A stretch of DNA of 64,000 nt. It comes from Acidimicrobiales bacterium (GTDB lineage Bacteria > Actinomycetota > Acidimicrobiia > Acidimicrobiales > Acidimicrobilacustridaceae). The stretch covers positions 1 through 64,000 of the forward strand of contig JALOLF010000002.1 in NCBI GenBank assembly GCA_025456085.1. Reading direction: 5' to 3'. Below the pieces are notes generated by a model, which searched no databases, was not told the DNA's origin, and worked only from the letters and a program-made list of their open reading frames with translations. The translations under genes and the position numbers were made by a program. How positions within the stretch are numbered: the stretch's first letter is position 1; each line of letters opens with the position of its first letter. Shown here piece by piece: positions 36,640 to 46,294 of the stretch.

Positions 36640-36745
36640 GGCGTGTGGCTGTCGGATTCCGTCAGTGGGGCGCGGGGCCGGGTGGTGGCGGTTGTGGGAT
36701 GGCGTGTGGCTGTCGGATTCCGTCAGTGGGGCGCGGGACCGGGTG
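36640..36745 (+). repeat. Two-copy tandem repeat, 45-bp units, 61-bp period
   Basis: Copies at 36640-36684 and 36701-36745 differ at one base. They fill much of the 230-bp gap between the convergent LppM-like and sulfatase genes. No gene or clear hairpin is evident in the unit. Confidence 0.9.
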
Positions 36746-36792
36746 CGGCACCGGACCGCCGAGGGCTCCGCGGTCGGCGCCGAACGGCCGGC

Positions 36793-38322
36793 TCACCCCG
36801 GTGCGTTCATGCCGACGATGCTCTTCGGTGGGTACTTGGCGAAGCTCATCACGTGGTCGCGCACCCCCTCCTGCATGGCGCTGAGGTAGGCGAGCTTGCG
36901 GATCATGTAGGAGTGGGTCTCCTTGGGATCCAGGTACAGGTTGTACAGGCGTGCGTAGGTGTACGTCTGGGTGACACCGGTCAACCCGCCGGGATTGACC
37001 ACGTCCCGGTCGTCGTCGGAGGTCGAGGCCAGCATCATCTTGTACTCGCCGACGCGCACCGCCGAGAACACCGTGCCGAGCCAGTAGTGGTGGAACTTCC
37101 GGTTGCTCAGTCCATCGGCGGTGAGCAGGAACGACGTCTGGTCCACGCCGTCGATGAATCGATCCTCGGGGATGGAGTCCTCGGCGCCGGCGAGGGCCAG
37201 GAACGTGGGGAACAGGTCGGTGAAGTTGAACAGCCCGTCGCTGGCCTGGCCGCCCTCGATCATCCCCCGCCACGAGAAGATGCCGGGCACGCGCACCCCG
37301 CCCTCCCAGGTCGAGCCCTTCGCGCACCGGAAGGGCGTGTAGGCGGCGTCGGGCCAGGTCTCCATCTCGGGACCGTTGTCGGAGGAGACGAAGATGAGGG
37401 TGTCGTCGAGCTGACCCGTCTCCTCCAGCACCGCCACGAGACGACCCACGATCGCGTCGAGCTCGACGATGGTGTCCTTGTAGGGGTGCCGCGCCGGGGA
37501 GGAGCCCAGGTACTTCTCGAGCGGGTAGTTGTCGAAGTGGGCCCCGCGGGTGTTGTGGTACAGGAACCACGGCTTGTCCTGTTCGCCAATCCGGTGCAGG
37601 AAGTCCTCCGAGTAGGCGCACCACTTCTCGTCGAGGGTGGAGAGCACCGGGATGGTCACCTCCTCCACCTCCTCGGGCTCGCCGCCGCGGGTGGCGTGCA
37701 CGAAGCACTTGTTGAAGGGCTGGTTCTCGATCCAGCGGGTGCGCTCTTCGCTGTAGACGATCTCGGGGAAGAAGTACGGGTCACGCCACTCGGTGTACAT
37801 GTCCGACACCGAGAGGAAGCCGTAGAAGTCGTCGAAGCCCACGTTCTGGGGCTGGGACTCGGGGTTCTCGCCCACGTGCCACTTGCCCACGCACTGCGTC
37901 ACGTAGCCGGCGTCGGACAGCAGCTCCGCCACGGTCACCTCGCCCTGCAGCCCGCCGGGCTCGCCGTACATGGGAGGCCGTTGCAGGCCGTGGCGCATCG
38001 GGTAACGGCCGGTGAGCAGCGTGGCCCGTGACGGGGAGCAGGTCGGCTCGGAGTAGCAGGAGGTGAGGAGCAGGCCGTTGCGGGCCAGGCGGTCGATGTT
38101 CGGGGTCGGTGCGCCCACGGCGATCCCGCCGCCGTAGCAGCCGAAGTCGCCCCAGCCGACGTCGTCCATGAGCACCACGAGGATGTTGGGTCGCCGGCCC
38201 GTGCGGGCCACGTGGTCGGCGAGGCGTTGCGCCGCGGCCGCGTTCTGCTCGACGTGGTCGAACACCGGCTCGCGGTGCTCGGCCACCGGTACGGTCGGTG
38301 TGGCGATCGGATCGAAGCCCAC
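36793..38322 (-). CDS. Sulfatase (arylsulfatase type)
   Basis: A 509-residue sulfatase without an obvious signal peptide. The formylglycine signature is TCSPSRATLLTGR with Cys95 as the residue to be oxidised. Metal ligands include Asp53/Asp54 in VLMDDVGWGD and the later SSDNGPEMET. It hydrolyses a sulfate ester; the substrate is unknown. A formylglycine-generating enzyme must be supplied from elsewhere. GTG start at 38322, preceded by GGGGGA. Confidence 0.88.
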   Translation of the reverse strand: MGFDPIATPTVPVAEHREPVFDHVEQNAAAAQRLADHVARTGRRPNILVVLMDDVGWGDFGCYGGGIAVGAPTPNIDRLARNGLLLTSCYSEPTCSPSRATLLTGRYPMRHGLQRPPMYGEPGGLQGEVTVAELLSDAGYVTQCVGKWHVGENPESQPQNVGFDDFYGFLSVSDMYTEWRDPYFFPEIVYSEERTRWIENQPFNKCFVHATRGGEPEEVEEVTIPVLSTLDEKWCAYSEDFLHRIGEQDKPWFLYHNTRGAHFDNYPLEKYLGSSPARHPYKDTIVELDAIVGRLVAVLEETGQLDDTLIFVSSDNGPEMETWPDAAYTPFRCAKGSTWEGGVRVPGIFSWRGMIEGGQASDGLFNFTDLFPTFLALAGAEDSIPEDRFIDGVDQTSFLLTADGLSNRKFHHYWLGTVFSAVRVGEYKMMLASTSDDDRDVVNPGGLTGVTQTYTYARLYNLYLDPKETHSYMIRKLAYLSAMQEGVRDHVMSFAKYPPKSIVGMNAPG

Positions 38323-38357
38323 TGGTCCCCCCTGGTCCGGTGTCTCGTGTCGGACGA

Positions 38358-38363
38358 ACCGTA
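38358..38363 (-). promoter_or_regulatory. -10 hexamer TACGGT for the sulfatase gene
   Basis: Leaves a leader of about 30 nt with a G-rich ribosome binding site. Confidence 0.4.
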
Positions 38364-38422
38364 GTGGGCGCCCGGGGCGACTGCCGTCGCTGCTCCGGGT
38401 CGCCCTGTCGGGCGGGCTCCGC

Positions 38423-38848
38423 TCAGCCGTCGGCCGGCGAGCCGGTGCCGGTCTCGAGCAGGCGGCGCAGGCTGTCGAGGTACATGGCCCACCGGAAGCT
38501 GGCCCGGGGCAGGTCGCCGTCCTCGTACTCCCACCCGCCGTGCCAGAACCGCAGGGTGCTGCCGGCGTCGGTCCCCTCGATGCGGAAGGCGATCGAGGTG
38601 CCGACCCATTCGTCGGGGCCGGCGGTGCACTGCCAGTGGACGAGCTCGGGTGCCTCGAGGGCGTCGACGCGCATGGTGAAGCGCACCGCGCCGCCGTCGA
38701 AGCCGAACCGGGCCTCTGCGCCGACGGCGAGGGCCTCGGTGGCGTCCCGGGTCCACCAGCCGGCGAGGCCCTGCTGGGTGGTGACGGCCTCGTAGACCTC
38801 CGACGCCGGCGCGGCGATCTCGAGCTCGTGGACGATGTCGTGGGGCAT
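38423..38848 (-). CDS. SRPBCC (AHSA1/START-like) protein
   Basis: A 141-residue helix-grip protein. It begins HDIVHELEIAAPASEVYEAV and has the WWTRDA turn and the FRIEGTDAGSTLRFWHGGWE block of the AHSA1-like group. Such proteins bind hydrophobic ligands or act as Hsp90-activator-like domains; no specific role can be given. ATG start at 38848. It is divergent from radA. Confidence 0.8.
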   Translation of the reverse strand: MPHDIVHELEIAAPASEVYEAVTTQQGLAGWWTRDATEALAVGAEARFGFDGGAVRFTMRVDALEAPELVHWQCTAGPDEWVGTSIAFRIEGTDAGSTLRFWHGGWEYEDGDLPRASFRWAMYLDSLRRLLETGTGSPADG

Positions 38849-38854
38849 GTGCCG

Positions 38855-38860
38855 AGCATA
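38855..38860 (-). promoter_or_regulatory. -10 hexamer TATGCT for the SRPBCC gene
   Basis: Six nt before the ATG at 38848; leaderless arrangement. Confidence 0.55.
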
Positions 38861-38978
38861 CGGGGCGTCCGTCGGCCCCCGTTCCCCGGCGTGCCATCGG
38901 CCCGGGGCCGGTCGGGAGGGTCTACGGTGATGCGAACAGGCGTTCGAGAGATCGAGCGTCGCTGACACACCCCCTGCG

Positions 38979-38984
38979 TAGGTT
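38979..38984 (+). promoter_or_regulatory. -10 hexamer TAGGTT for radA
   Basis: Six nt before the ATG at 38991; leaderless arrangement. Confidence 0.55.
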
Positions 38985-38990
38985 GAGCAC

Positions 38991-40334
38991 ATGGCGAGAG
39001 CGCGAACGGTCTTCCGATGTGGCGAGTGCGGCGGCGAGAGCGCCAAGTGGGCGGGCCGGTGCCCGGCCTGTCAGGCGTGGAACAGCCTGGTGGAGGCGCT
39101 CCCCATGGTGGGGGCCACGGCCGCTCTGCCCGTCGACCACGTGCGGGCCGTGCCGATCGCGGAGGTCGACCTCGACACGTCCGCCGTTCGCCCCACGGGG
39201 ATCGGCGAGCTCGACCGGGTGCTGTCCGGCGGGCTCGTCCCGGGCTCGGTGACCCTGGTGGGGGGTGAGCCGGGCATCGGCAAGTCGACGCTGCTGCTCC
39301 AGATGGTGGCCGAGCAGGCCAAGCGGGGCGCCGTGGCGCTGTACCTGTCGGCCGAGGAGTCCGCCGCCCAGGTCCGCCTGCGGGCCGAGCGACTGGCCGC
39401 GCTGCCGCCGCGCCTGCTGCTCGCCGCCGACACCGCGCTGCCGGTGCTGCTGGCCCACCTCGACGACGCGCAGCCCGACGTCGTCGTGGTCGACTCCATC
39501 CAGACCGTCTACGACCCCGAGCTGGGTTCGGCACCCGGGTCGGTTGCCCAGGTGCGCGAGTGCGCGGCGCGCCTCGTGCGTGAAGCCAAGCGACGAGGTA
39601 TCGCCGTCGCCCTCGTGGGCCACGTCACCAAGGACGGTGCGCTGGCCGGCCCCCGGGTGCTCGAGCACGTCGTCGACACCGTGCTGTCCTTCGAGGGCGA
39701 CCGTCACCACGCCCTCCGGTTGGTGCGGGCCGTGAAGCACCGCTTCGGGGGCACCGACGAGCTGGGCCTGTTCGAGATGACCGCCGCGGGTCTGGTCGGG
39801 GTCCCCGACGCCTCCGGCCTGTTCCTGGCTGACCGTCACCGGGGCGTGCCGGGTTCGGTGGTGGTGCCCACTCTGGCGGGCTTCCGACCGGTGCTGGTCG
39901 AGGTGCAGGCGCTGGTCACCGGCGTCGTGGCCGGTACGGCCCGCCGCTCGACGCAGGGCGTCGACGGCCGCCGCCTGCCGCTGGTGCTCGCCGTGCTCCA
40001 ACAGCGCGCCGGCGTGTTCGTCGCCGACCGGGAGGTGTACGCCCTGGCGGTGGGAGGGGCGCGGGTGGCCGAGCCGGGAGCCGACCTGGCGGTGGCCCTG
40101 GCGGTGGCCTCCGCCTTCCGGGACCGACCCCTGCCCGACGACCTGGTGGCCGTGGGCGAGCTCGGCCTCGGGGGGGAGGTCCGTCAGGCGTCGCAGCTCG
40201 AGCGGCGTCTGGTCGAGGCCGTCCGGTTGGGGTTCCGACAGGCTGTCGTTCCGTTGCTGGCGCCCGATGTCGAGGGCATCCGACTGCACCGGGTCTCGAC
40301 GTTGTCCGAAGCCCTGGGCACCCTGGGCGTTTAG
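38991..40334 (+). CDS. radA: DNA repair ATPase RadA (Sms)
   Basis: A 447-residue recombination protein that drives branch migration. An N-terminal C4 zinc finger (CGECG at residues 11-15 and CPAC further on) is followed by a RecA-type ATPase with GGEPGIGKSTLLLQM and VVVDSIQTVY, and a C-terminal Lon-like domain. The family motif KNRFG reads KHRFG here. Its TAG stop is part of the disA -10 hexamer. Confidence 0.94.
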   Translation: MARARTVFRCGECGGESAKWAGRCPACQAWNSLVEALPMVGATAALPVDHVRAVPIAEVDLDTSAVRPTGIGELDRVLSGGLVPGSVTLVGGEPGIGKSTLLLQMVAEQAKRGAVALYLSAEESAAQVRLRAERLAALPPRLLLAADTALPVLLAHLDDAQPDVVVVDSIQTVYDPELGSAPGSVAQVRECAARLVREAKRRGIAVALVGHVTKDGALAGPRVLEHVVDTVLSFEGDRHHALRLVRAVKHRFGGTDELGLFEMTAAGLVGVPDASGLFLADRHRGVPGSVVVPTLAGFRPVLVEVQALVTGVVAGTARRSTQGVDGRRLPLVLAVLQQRAGVFVADREVYALAVGGARVAEPGADLAVALAVASAFRDRPLPDDLVAVGELGLGGEVRQASQLERRLVEAVRLGFRQAVVPLLAPDVEGIRLHRVSTLSEALGTLGV

Positions 40335-40337
40335 ACT
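40332..40337 (+). promoter_or_regulatory. -10 hexamer TAGACT for disA, overlapping the radA stop
   Basis: TAG at 40332-40334 is the radA stop. The hexamer ends 6 nt before the disA GTG at 40344. Confidence 0.55.
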
Positions 40338-40343
40338 CCGGGC

Positions 40344-41407
40344 GTGACCCGCCGCACCAGCTCCGCCATGCTCGACGGACTGGCGGCGGTCGCGCCCGGC
40401 AAACCGCTGCGTGAAGGCCTCGATCGCATCCTGCAGGCTGGCATGGGCGCGCTGATCGTCGTGGGCGACGGGCCCGAGGTGCTCAACATCTGCTCGGGTG
40501 GGTTCCTCCTCGACGCGGCGTTCAGTCCCCAGCGGCTGTCCGAGCTGGCCAAGATGGACGGGGCCATCATCCTGGCCTCCGACGCCAGTCGCATCGCCCG
40601 CGCCAACGTCCACCTGGTGCCCAACCCGAACACCCCGACCTCCGAGACGGGCACGCGGCACCGCACGGCGGAACGGGTGGCGCGCTCGATCCACGTACCG
40701 GTCATCTCCGTGTCGGAGGACATGCAGATCATCGCCGTCTACGTCGGCGACGAGAAGCACCCGCTCGAGCCGATCCCGCGGCTGCTCAACCGGGCCAACA
40801 CCGCCCTGCAGACCCTCGAGCGCTACAAGAACCGCCTCGACGAGGTCTCGGCCAACCTGTCGGCGCTCGAGGTGGAGGACCTGGTGACGGTCCGCGACGT
40901 CGTCGTGGTCCTGCAGCGCATCGAGATGGTGATGCGCATCGCGGAGGAGATCGAGCACGATATCATCGAGCTGGGTGTGGACGGGCGTCTCGTCAAGCTG
41001 CAGCTCGAGGAGGTCATGGGCGGTGTGGAGGACGAGCGCCGGCTCGTGATCCGCGACTACTTCCACGAGGACGTGAGCTGGCACCTCGACGAGGCCATGG
41101 CGGTGCTGACCGGGTTCGACACCGACGACCTGCTGGACCTCAAGATGGTGGCCGACGTCCTGCACCTGCCTGGCGGGGCCATCGACCTCGACGCCGGGCT
41201 GCAGCCCAAGGGCTACCGCCTCCTCGCCCGCATCCCCCGGCTGCCGGAGTCCATCATCGAGCACATCGTGGAGCGCTTCGGCATCCTCTCCAAGATCATG
41301 CGGGCCACCATCGACGACCTCGACGAGGTCGAGGGCGTCGGCGAGACCCGGGCCCGGGCCATCAAGGAGGGCCTGTCCCGGCTCGCCGAGGCCAGCATCC
41401 TCGACCG

Positions 41408-41417
<10 letters not shown>
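40344..41417 (+). CDS. disA: Diadenylate cyclase DisA
   Basis: A 357-residue DNA-integrity scanning protein that makes c-di-AMP. The DAC domain (residues 1-150) has the DGA motif (72-74) and RHR motif (105-107, in GTRHRTAER). A helical spine follows, then a C-terminal HhH DNA-binding domain (VEGVGETRARAIKEGLSR). RadA is the known regulator of DisA in other bacteria, consistent with the radA-disA order. Confidence 0.95.
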
Positions 41418-43148
<1,731 letters not shown>

Positions 43149-43158
43149 CGTCGGGGCG

Positions 43159-43809
43159 ATGCGCATCACCCTCGCCTCGGGCACACCGGCCGAGCTGGCC
43201 CGCCGCGACGACGCCTCCCGGGGCCTGGTCGTGCTCCCCGACATCGGCGGGCTCCGGCCCCTCTTCGACGACCACGTCGTCCGCCTGGCGGCCGAGACCG
43301 GGTGGAGTGTGTGCGCTCCCGAGCCGTGGCCGGGTCGGGAGCAGCTGACCATCGAGGAACGTCTCGCCGCCGTGGGCACCCTCGACGACGAGCGGGTGCT
43401 CGGCGACGCGGTGGCGGCCGCCGACGCCACGGGTTGCGAGGCGGTGGGCGTGCTCGGCTTCTGCATGGGCGGCATGTACGCCCTGAAGGCCGCGGGCACG
43501 GGGCGCTTCCACCGGGCCGTGGCCTTCTACGGCATGATCCGCGTGCCCGAGCAGTGGCAGGGCCCCGGGCAGGGCCAACCCCTCGCCGCCCTGGCCCGGC
43601 CGCAGGCCTGTCCGGTGCTGGCCGTCATCGGCTCGGTCGACCCGTGGACCCCGTCCGCCGACGTCGAGGCCCTGGAGGCCGCCGGCGCCCAGGTCGTGCG
43701 CTACGAAGGAGCCGACCACGGCTTCGTCCACGATCCCGACCGACCCGCCCACCGGCCTGGCGACGCGGCCGACGCCTGGCGGCGGGCGCTGGAGTTCCTT
43801 GCTGAGTGA
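43159..43809 (+). CDS. Dienelactone hydrolase family protein
   Basis: A 216-residue alpha/beta-hydrolase with a Cys nucleophile: Cys102 in GVLGFCMGGMYAL, Asp in VIGSVDPWTP and His in EGADHGFVHD. This triad is the dienelactone-hydrolase type. Members open lactones of aromatic degradation or act on other esters; no pathway genes are adjacent. ATG start at 43159. Confidence 0.85.
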   Translation: MRITLASGTPAELARRDDASRGLVVLPDIGGLRPLFDDHVVRLAAETGWSVCAPEPWPGREQLTIEERLAAVGTLDDERVLGDAVAAADATGCEAVGVLGFCMGGMYALKAAGTGRFHRAVAFYGMIRVPEQWQGPGQGQPLAALARPQACPVLAVIGSVDPWTPSADVEALEAAGAQVVRYEGADHGFVHDPDRPAHRPGDAADAWRRALEFLAE

Positions 43810-43824
43810 TCTCCGGGCCGGCGG

Positions 43825-44484
43825 TCAGCGGGCCCGGCGGCTCAACTGCTCGCGGTTGGTGATGCGGTAGCGACGGTCGGTCTGCTCGATCCAACCGAGG
43901 CGCACGAACGAGGCGATGGCCTTGTTGACCCGCTCCCGTGACGCGCCCACCATGCCCGCCAGCTCTTCCTGGGTGATGGGCAGCGCGAACTCCTCCGCAT
44001 CGCCGGCCAGCTCCAACAGGCGCTTGGCGGTGCGACCCGTCACGTCGAGGAACACCGAGTCGGCCAACGCGGCGTCGACCGTGCGGAGGCGCCCGGCCAG
44101 CAGTGCCACGACCTTCCACAGCAGCGTCGGCTTCTCGGCGTAGAGCTGCTGGAGCGGCTCGTAGGGGATGGCGATCACCGACGAGGGCTCCAGGGCGCGG
44201 GCCTCGGCCGAGCGCTGCAGCCCGTCGAAAAGCGGCATCTCGCCGAACAGGTCGCCGCGCTCCATGAGCGCCATCATGGATTCGCGGCCGTCGATGGACT
44301 TGTTGGCGATGGCGACCCGACCGTCGGCCACGACGAAGAGCCGGTCGGCCTCCTCACCCTCGCCGAACAGCACGTCGCCGCGTTGCAGCTCCCTGGTGAC
44401 GGCCTGGGTGAGGATGGCATCGAGCTCCTCGGGCAGGAGCTCGTCGAAGAGCTCGACGCTCGAGAGCAGATCACGGTCGATCAC
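43825..44484 (-). CDS. Crp/Fnr-family transcription regulator
   Basis: A 219-residue regulator: cyclic-nucleotide-binding-type barrel (residues 10-125, with GDLFGEMPLFDGLQRSAEAR as the phosphate-cassette region), a long dimer helix, and a winged helix (ITQEELAGMVGASRERVNKA). The cassette has the Gly-Glu and Arg positions needed to bind cAMP. It could be a cAMP sensor, but the ligand is not proven. GTG start at 44484. Divergent from carD. Confidence 0.88.
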   Translation of the reverse strand: MIDRDLLSSVELFDELLPEELDAILTQAVTRELQRGDVLFGEGEEADRLFVVADGRVAIANKSIDGRESMMALMERGDLFGEMPLFDGLQRSAEARALEPSSVIAIPYEPLQQLYAEKPTLLWKVVALLAGRLRTVDAALADSVFLDVTGRTAKRLLELAGDAEEFALPITQEELAGMVGASRERVNKAIASFVRLGWIEQTDRRYRITNREQLSRRAR

Positions 44485-44491
44485 GGCGGGC

Positions 44492-44497
44492 AGCCTA
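44492..44497 (-). promoter_or_regulatory. -10 hexamer TAGGCT for the Crp-type gene
   Basis: Seven nt before the GTG at 44484. Confidence 0.55.
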
Positions 44498-44570
44498 GTG
44501 CGCCGGACGTCACACCGGCCTGCCCGTCCTCGCGGTGCCGCCACGCTGGGCGCGGCGACCCCGCCCGCAG

Positions 44571-44599
44571 TTGTCGGGGCGGGGATCGTTCCGTAGGCT
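44571..44599 (+). promoter_or_regulatory. Promoter TTGTCG-17-TAGGCT for carD
   Basis: TTGTCG (44571-44576) and TAGGCT (44594-44599) have a 17-nt spacer. A leader of about 30 nt precedes the carD ATG, ending in CTGGGAGCAGT with a weak purine-rich ribosome binding site. Confidence 0.5.
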
Positions 44600-44636
44600 G
44601 CAAGGCTGGTCTGCCTACCTGGAACCTGGGAGCAGT

Positions 44637-45116
44637 ATGTCCTTCGACGTCGGTGACAAGGTCGTCTACCCGCACCACGGTGCGGCGGTGATCGAGAAGC
44701 GGGAGAAGAAGTTCGCCTTCGGAGAGGAACGGGAGTACCTGGTGCTCCGTCTCGCCTACGGCGACCTCACGCTCATGGTTCCCGCCGACAACACCGACGA
44801 GGTGGGGTTGCGGGAGGTCATCAACGACGAAGAGGTCGAGGAGGTGTTCGCCGTCCTCCGCAAGAAGGAGGCGCGCATGCCCACGAACTGGTCCCGCCGG
44901 TTCAAGAACCACGTCGAGAAGCTCAAGTCGGGTGACATCTACCAGGTGGCCGAGGTCGTGCGGAACCTGTCGCTGCGCGAGAAGGACAAGGGCCTGTCCG
45001 CCGGTGAGAAGCGCATGCTGGCCAAGGCACGCCAGATCCTCGTGTCCGAGCTGACCTTCGCCATCAACGTCTCCGAGGAGGAGGCCGAGGCCAAGCTCGA
45101 CGAGGCCCTCAGCTAG
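44637..45116 (+). CDS. carD: CarD-type RNA polymerase-binding regulator
   Basis: A 159-residue essential-type actinobacterial factor that binds the RNA polymerase beta subunit and stabilises open complexes. The Tudor-like RNAP-interaction domain starts at FDVGDKVVYPHHGAAVIEKR. The helical DNA-binding part ends with LSAGEKRMLAKARQILVSEL. Full length. Followed by ispD and ispF exactly as in Mycobacterium. Confidence 0.94.
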   Translation: MSFDVGDKVVYPHHGAAVIEKREKKFAFGEEREYLVLRLAYGDLTLMVPADNTDEVGLREVINDEEVEEVFAVLRKKEARMPTNWSRRFKNHVEKLKSGDIYQVAEVVRNLSLREKDKGLSAGEKRMLAKARQILVSELTFAINVSEEEAEAKLDEALS

Positions 45117-45124
45117 CCACGTCG

Positions 45125-45781
45125 GTGAGCGTGTGGGCGATCGTGCTGGCCGCCGGCAGCGGTCGGCGGTTCGGGGCCAAGAAGCAGTACCTCTCCCTCG
45201 GTGGCCGCCGCGTGCTCGACTGGTCCCTCGCCGCAGCGGGAGCAGCGTGTGACGGCGTGGTGGTCGTGGTGTCGGCCGACGACGTCGACGACCCGGAACC
45301 GGCGGCCGATGTCGTGGTCGCCGGCGGGGCCGAGCGCTCCGACTCCGTGCGGGCCGGGCTCTCGGCGCTGCCCGACGACTGCGACGTGGTGGTCGTGCAC
45401 GACGGTGCCCGGCCCTTCGCCGACGCCGACCTCTTCCGGGCCGTGATCGACGCCGTGCGGCGCGGTGCCGACGGTGCCGTCCCCGGGGTGCCCGTGACCG
45501 ACACCATCAAGCGGGTGGCGGCCGACACCGTGGTGGAGACGATCGAGCGGTCGGCCCTCGTGGCGGTGCAGACCCCCCAGGCCTTCCGGCGCTCGGTGCT
45601 GCTGGCCGCCCACGCCTCGTCAGGCGATGCCACCGACGACGCCGGTCTGGTGGAGATCGCGGGCGGTCGTGTCGTGGTGGAGCCGGGTCGCGCCGACAAC
45701 ATCAAGATCACCCGGGCCGAGGATCTCCCCGTGGCCGAGGTGCTGGCCCGGCGTCGGGGCCCCGGCGGCCCGGCGCGGTAG
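45125..45781 (+). CDS. ispD: MEP cytidylyltransferase
   Basis: A 218-residue enzyme of the non-mevalonate isoprenoid pathway that makes CDP-methylerythritol. The nucleotide-binding loop is AIVLAAGSGRRFGAKKQYL, followed by VVVHDGARPF, VPVTDTIKRV and QTPQAFR. GTG start at 45125, 8 bp after carD. Its TAG stop is part of the ispF -10 hexamer. Confidence 0.94.
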   Translation: MSVWAIVLAAGSGRRFGAKKQYLSLGGRRVLDWSLAAAGAACDGVVVVVSADDVDDPEPAADVVVAGGAERSDSVRAGLSALPDDCDVVVVHDGARPFADADLFRAVIDAVRRGADGAVPGVPVTDTIKRVAADTVVETIERSALVAVQTPQAFRRSVLLAAHASSGDATDDAGLVEIAGGRVVVEPGRADNIKITRAEDLPVAEVLARRRGPGGPAR

Positions 45782-45784
45782 CGT
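45779..45784 (+). promoter_or_regulatory. -10 hexamer TAGCGT for ispF, overlapping the ispD stop
   Basis: TAG 45779-45781 is the ispD stop. The hexamer ends 6 nt before the GTG at 45791. Confidence 0.5.
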
Positions 45785-45790
45785 CGCCGG

Positions 45791-46294
45791 GTGATCCGCG
45801 TCGGTCAGGGCTTCGACATCCACGCCTTCAGCGACGACCCGGCCCGTGTGCTGGTGCTCGGCGGGGTGGTGTTCGAGGGCGAGCCCGGTCTCGTGGGCCA
45901 CAGCGACGCGGACGTGATCGCGCACGCCTGCGCCGATGCGCTGCTGGGCGCCGCCGGCCTCGGCGACATCGGCCAGCACTTCCCCGACACCGAGGAGCGC
46001 TGGCGGGGCGCGGACAGCATCGAACTGCTGGCCGAGGCGGCGCGGCGGGTGCGTGACGAGGGATGGGAGCCGGGGAACGTGGACTGTGCCGTCATCTGCG
46101 AGCGGCCGAGGCTGGCCCCCCGGCGCGACGAGATGCGCCAGCGCCTGACCGGTGCGGTGGGGGCGCCGGTCAGCGTGAAGGGCAACCGCGCCGAGGGTCT
46201 CGGGGCGCTGGGGCGGGCCGAGGGCGTCGCCTGCCTGGCCGTGGCCGTGCTGAGTCGGGCGGAGGTCCGACCCGTGGCGGAGGAGCAGCCATGA
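45791..46294 (+). CDS. ispF: MECDP synthase
   Basis: A 167-residue enzyme that cyclises CDP-ME-2-phosphate. The zinc and active-site motifs GFDIHAF, GHSDADVIAHA and DIGQHFPDT are intact. The usual C-terminal KATTTEGLG is replaced by KGNRAEGLG, so the Thr that contacts the substrate phosphate is missing while Lys and Glu remain. The end overlaps the rlmB start (ATGA). Confidence 0.92.
   Translation: MIRVGQGFDIHAFSDDPARVLVLGGVVFEGEPGLVGHSDADVIAHACADALLGAAGLGDIGQHFPDTEERWRGADSIELLAEAARRVRDEGWEPGNVDCAVICERPRLAPRRDEMRQRLTGAVGAPVSVKGNRAEGLGALGRAEGVACLAVAVLSRAEVRPVAEEQP

Noticed and set aside
36040-38031. 663-codon plus-strand frame
   Set aside because: Antisense to the sulfatase and out of frame with the LppM-like gene; composition is random.
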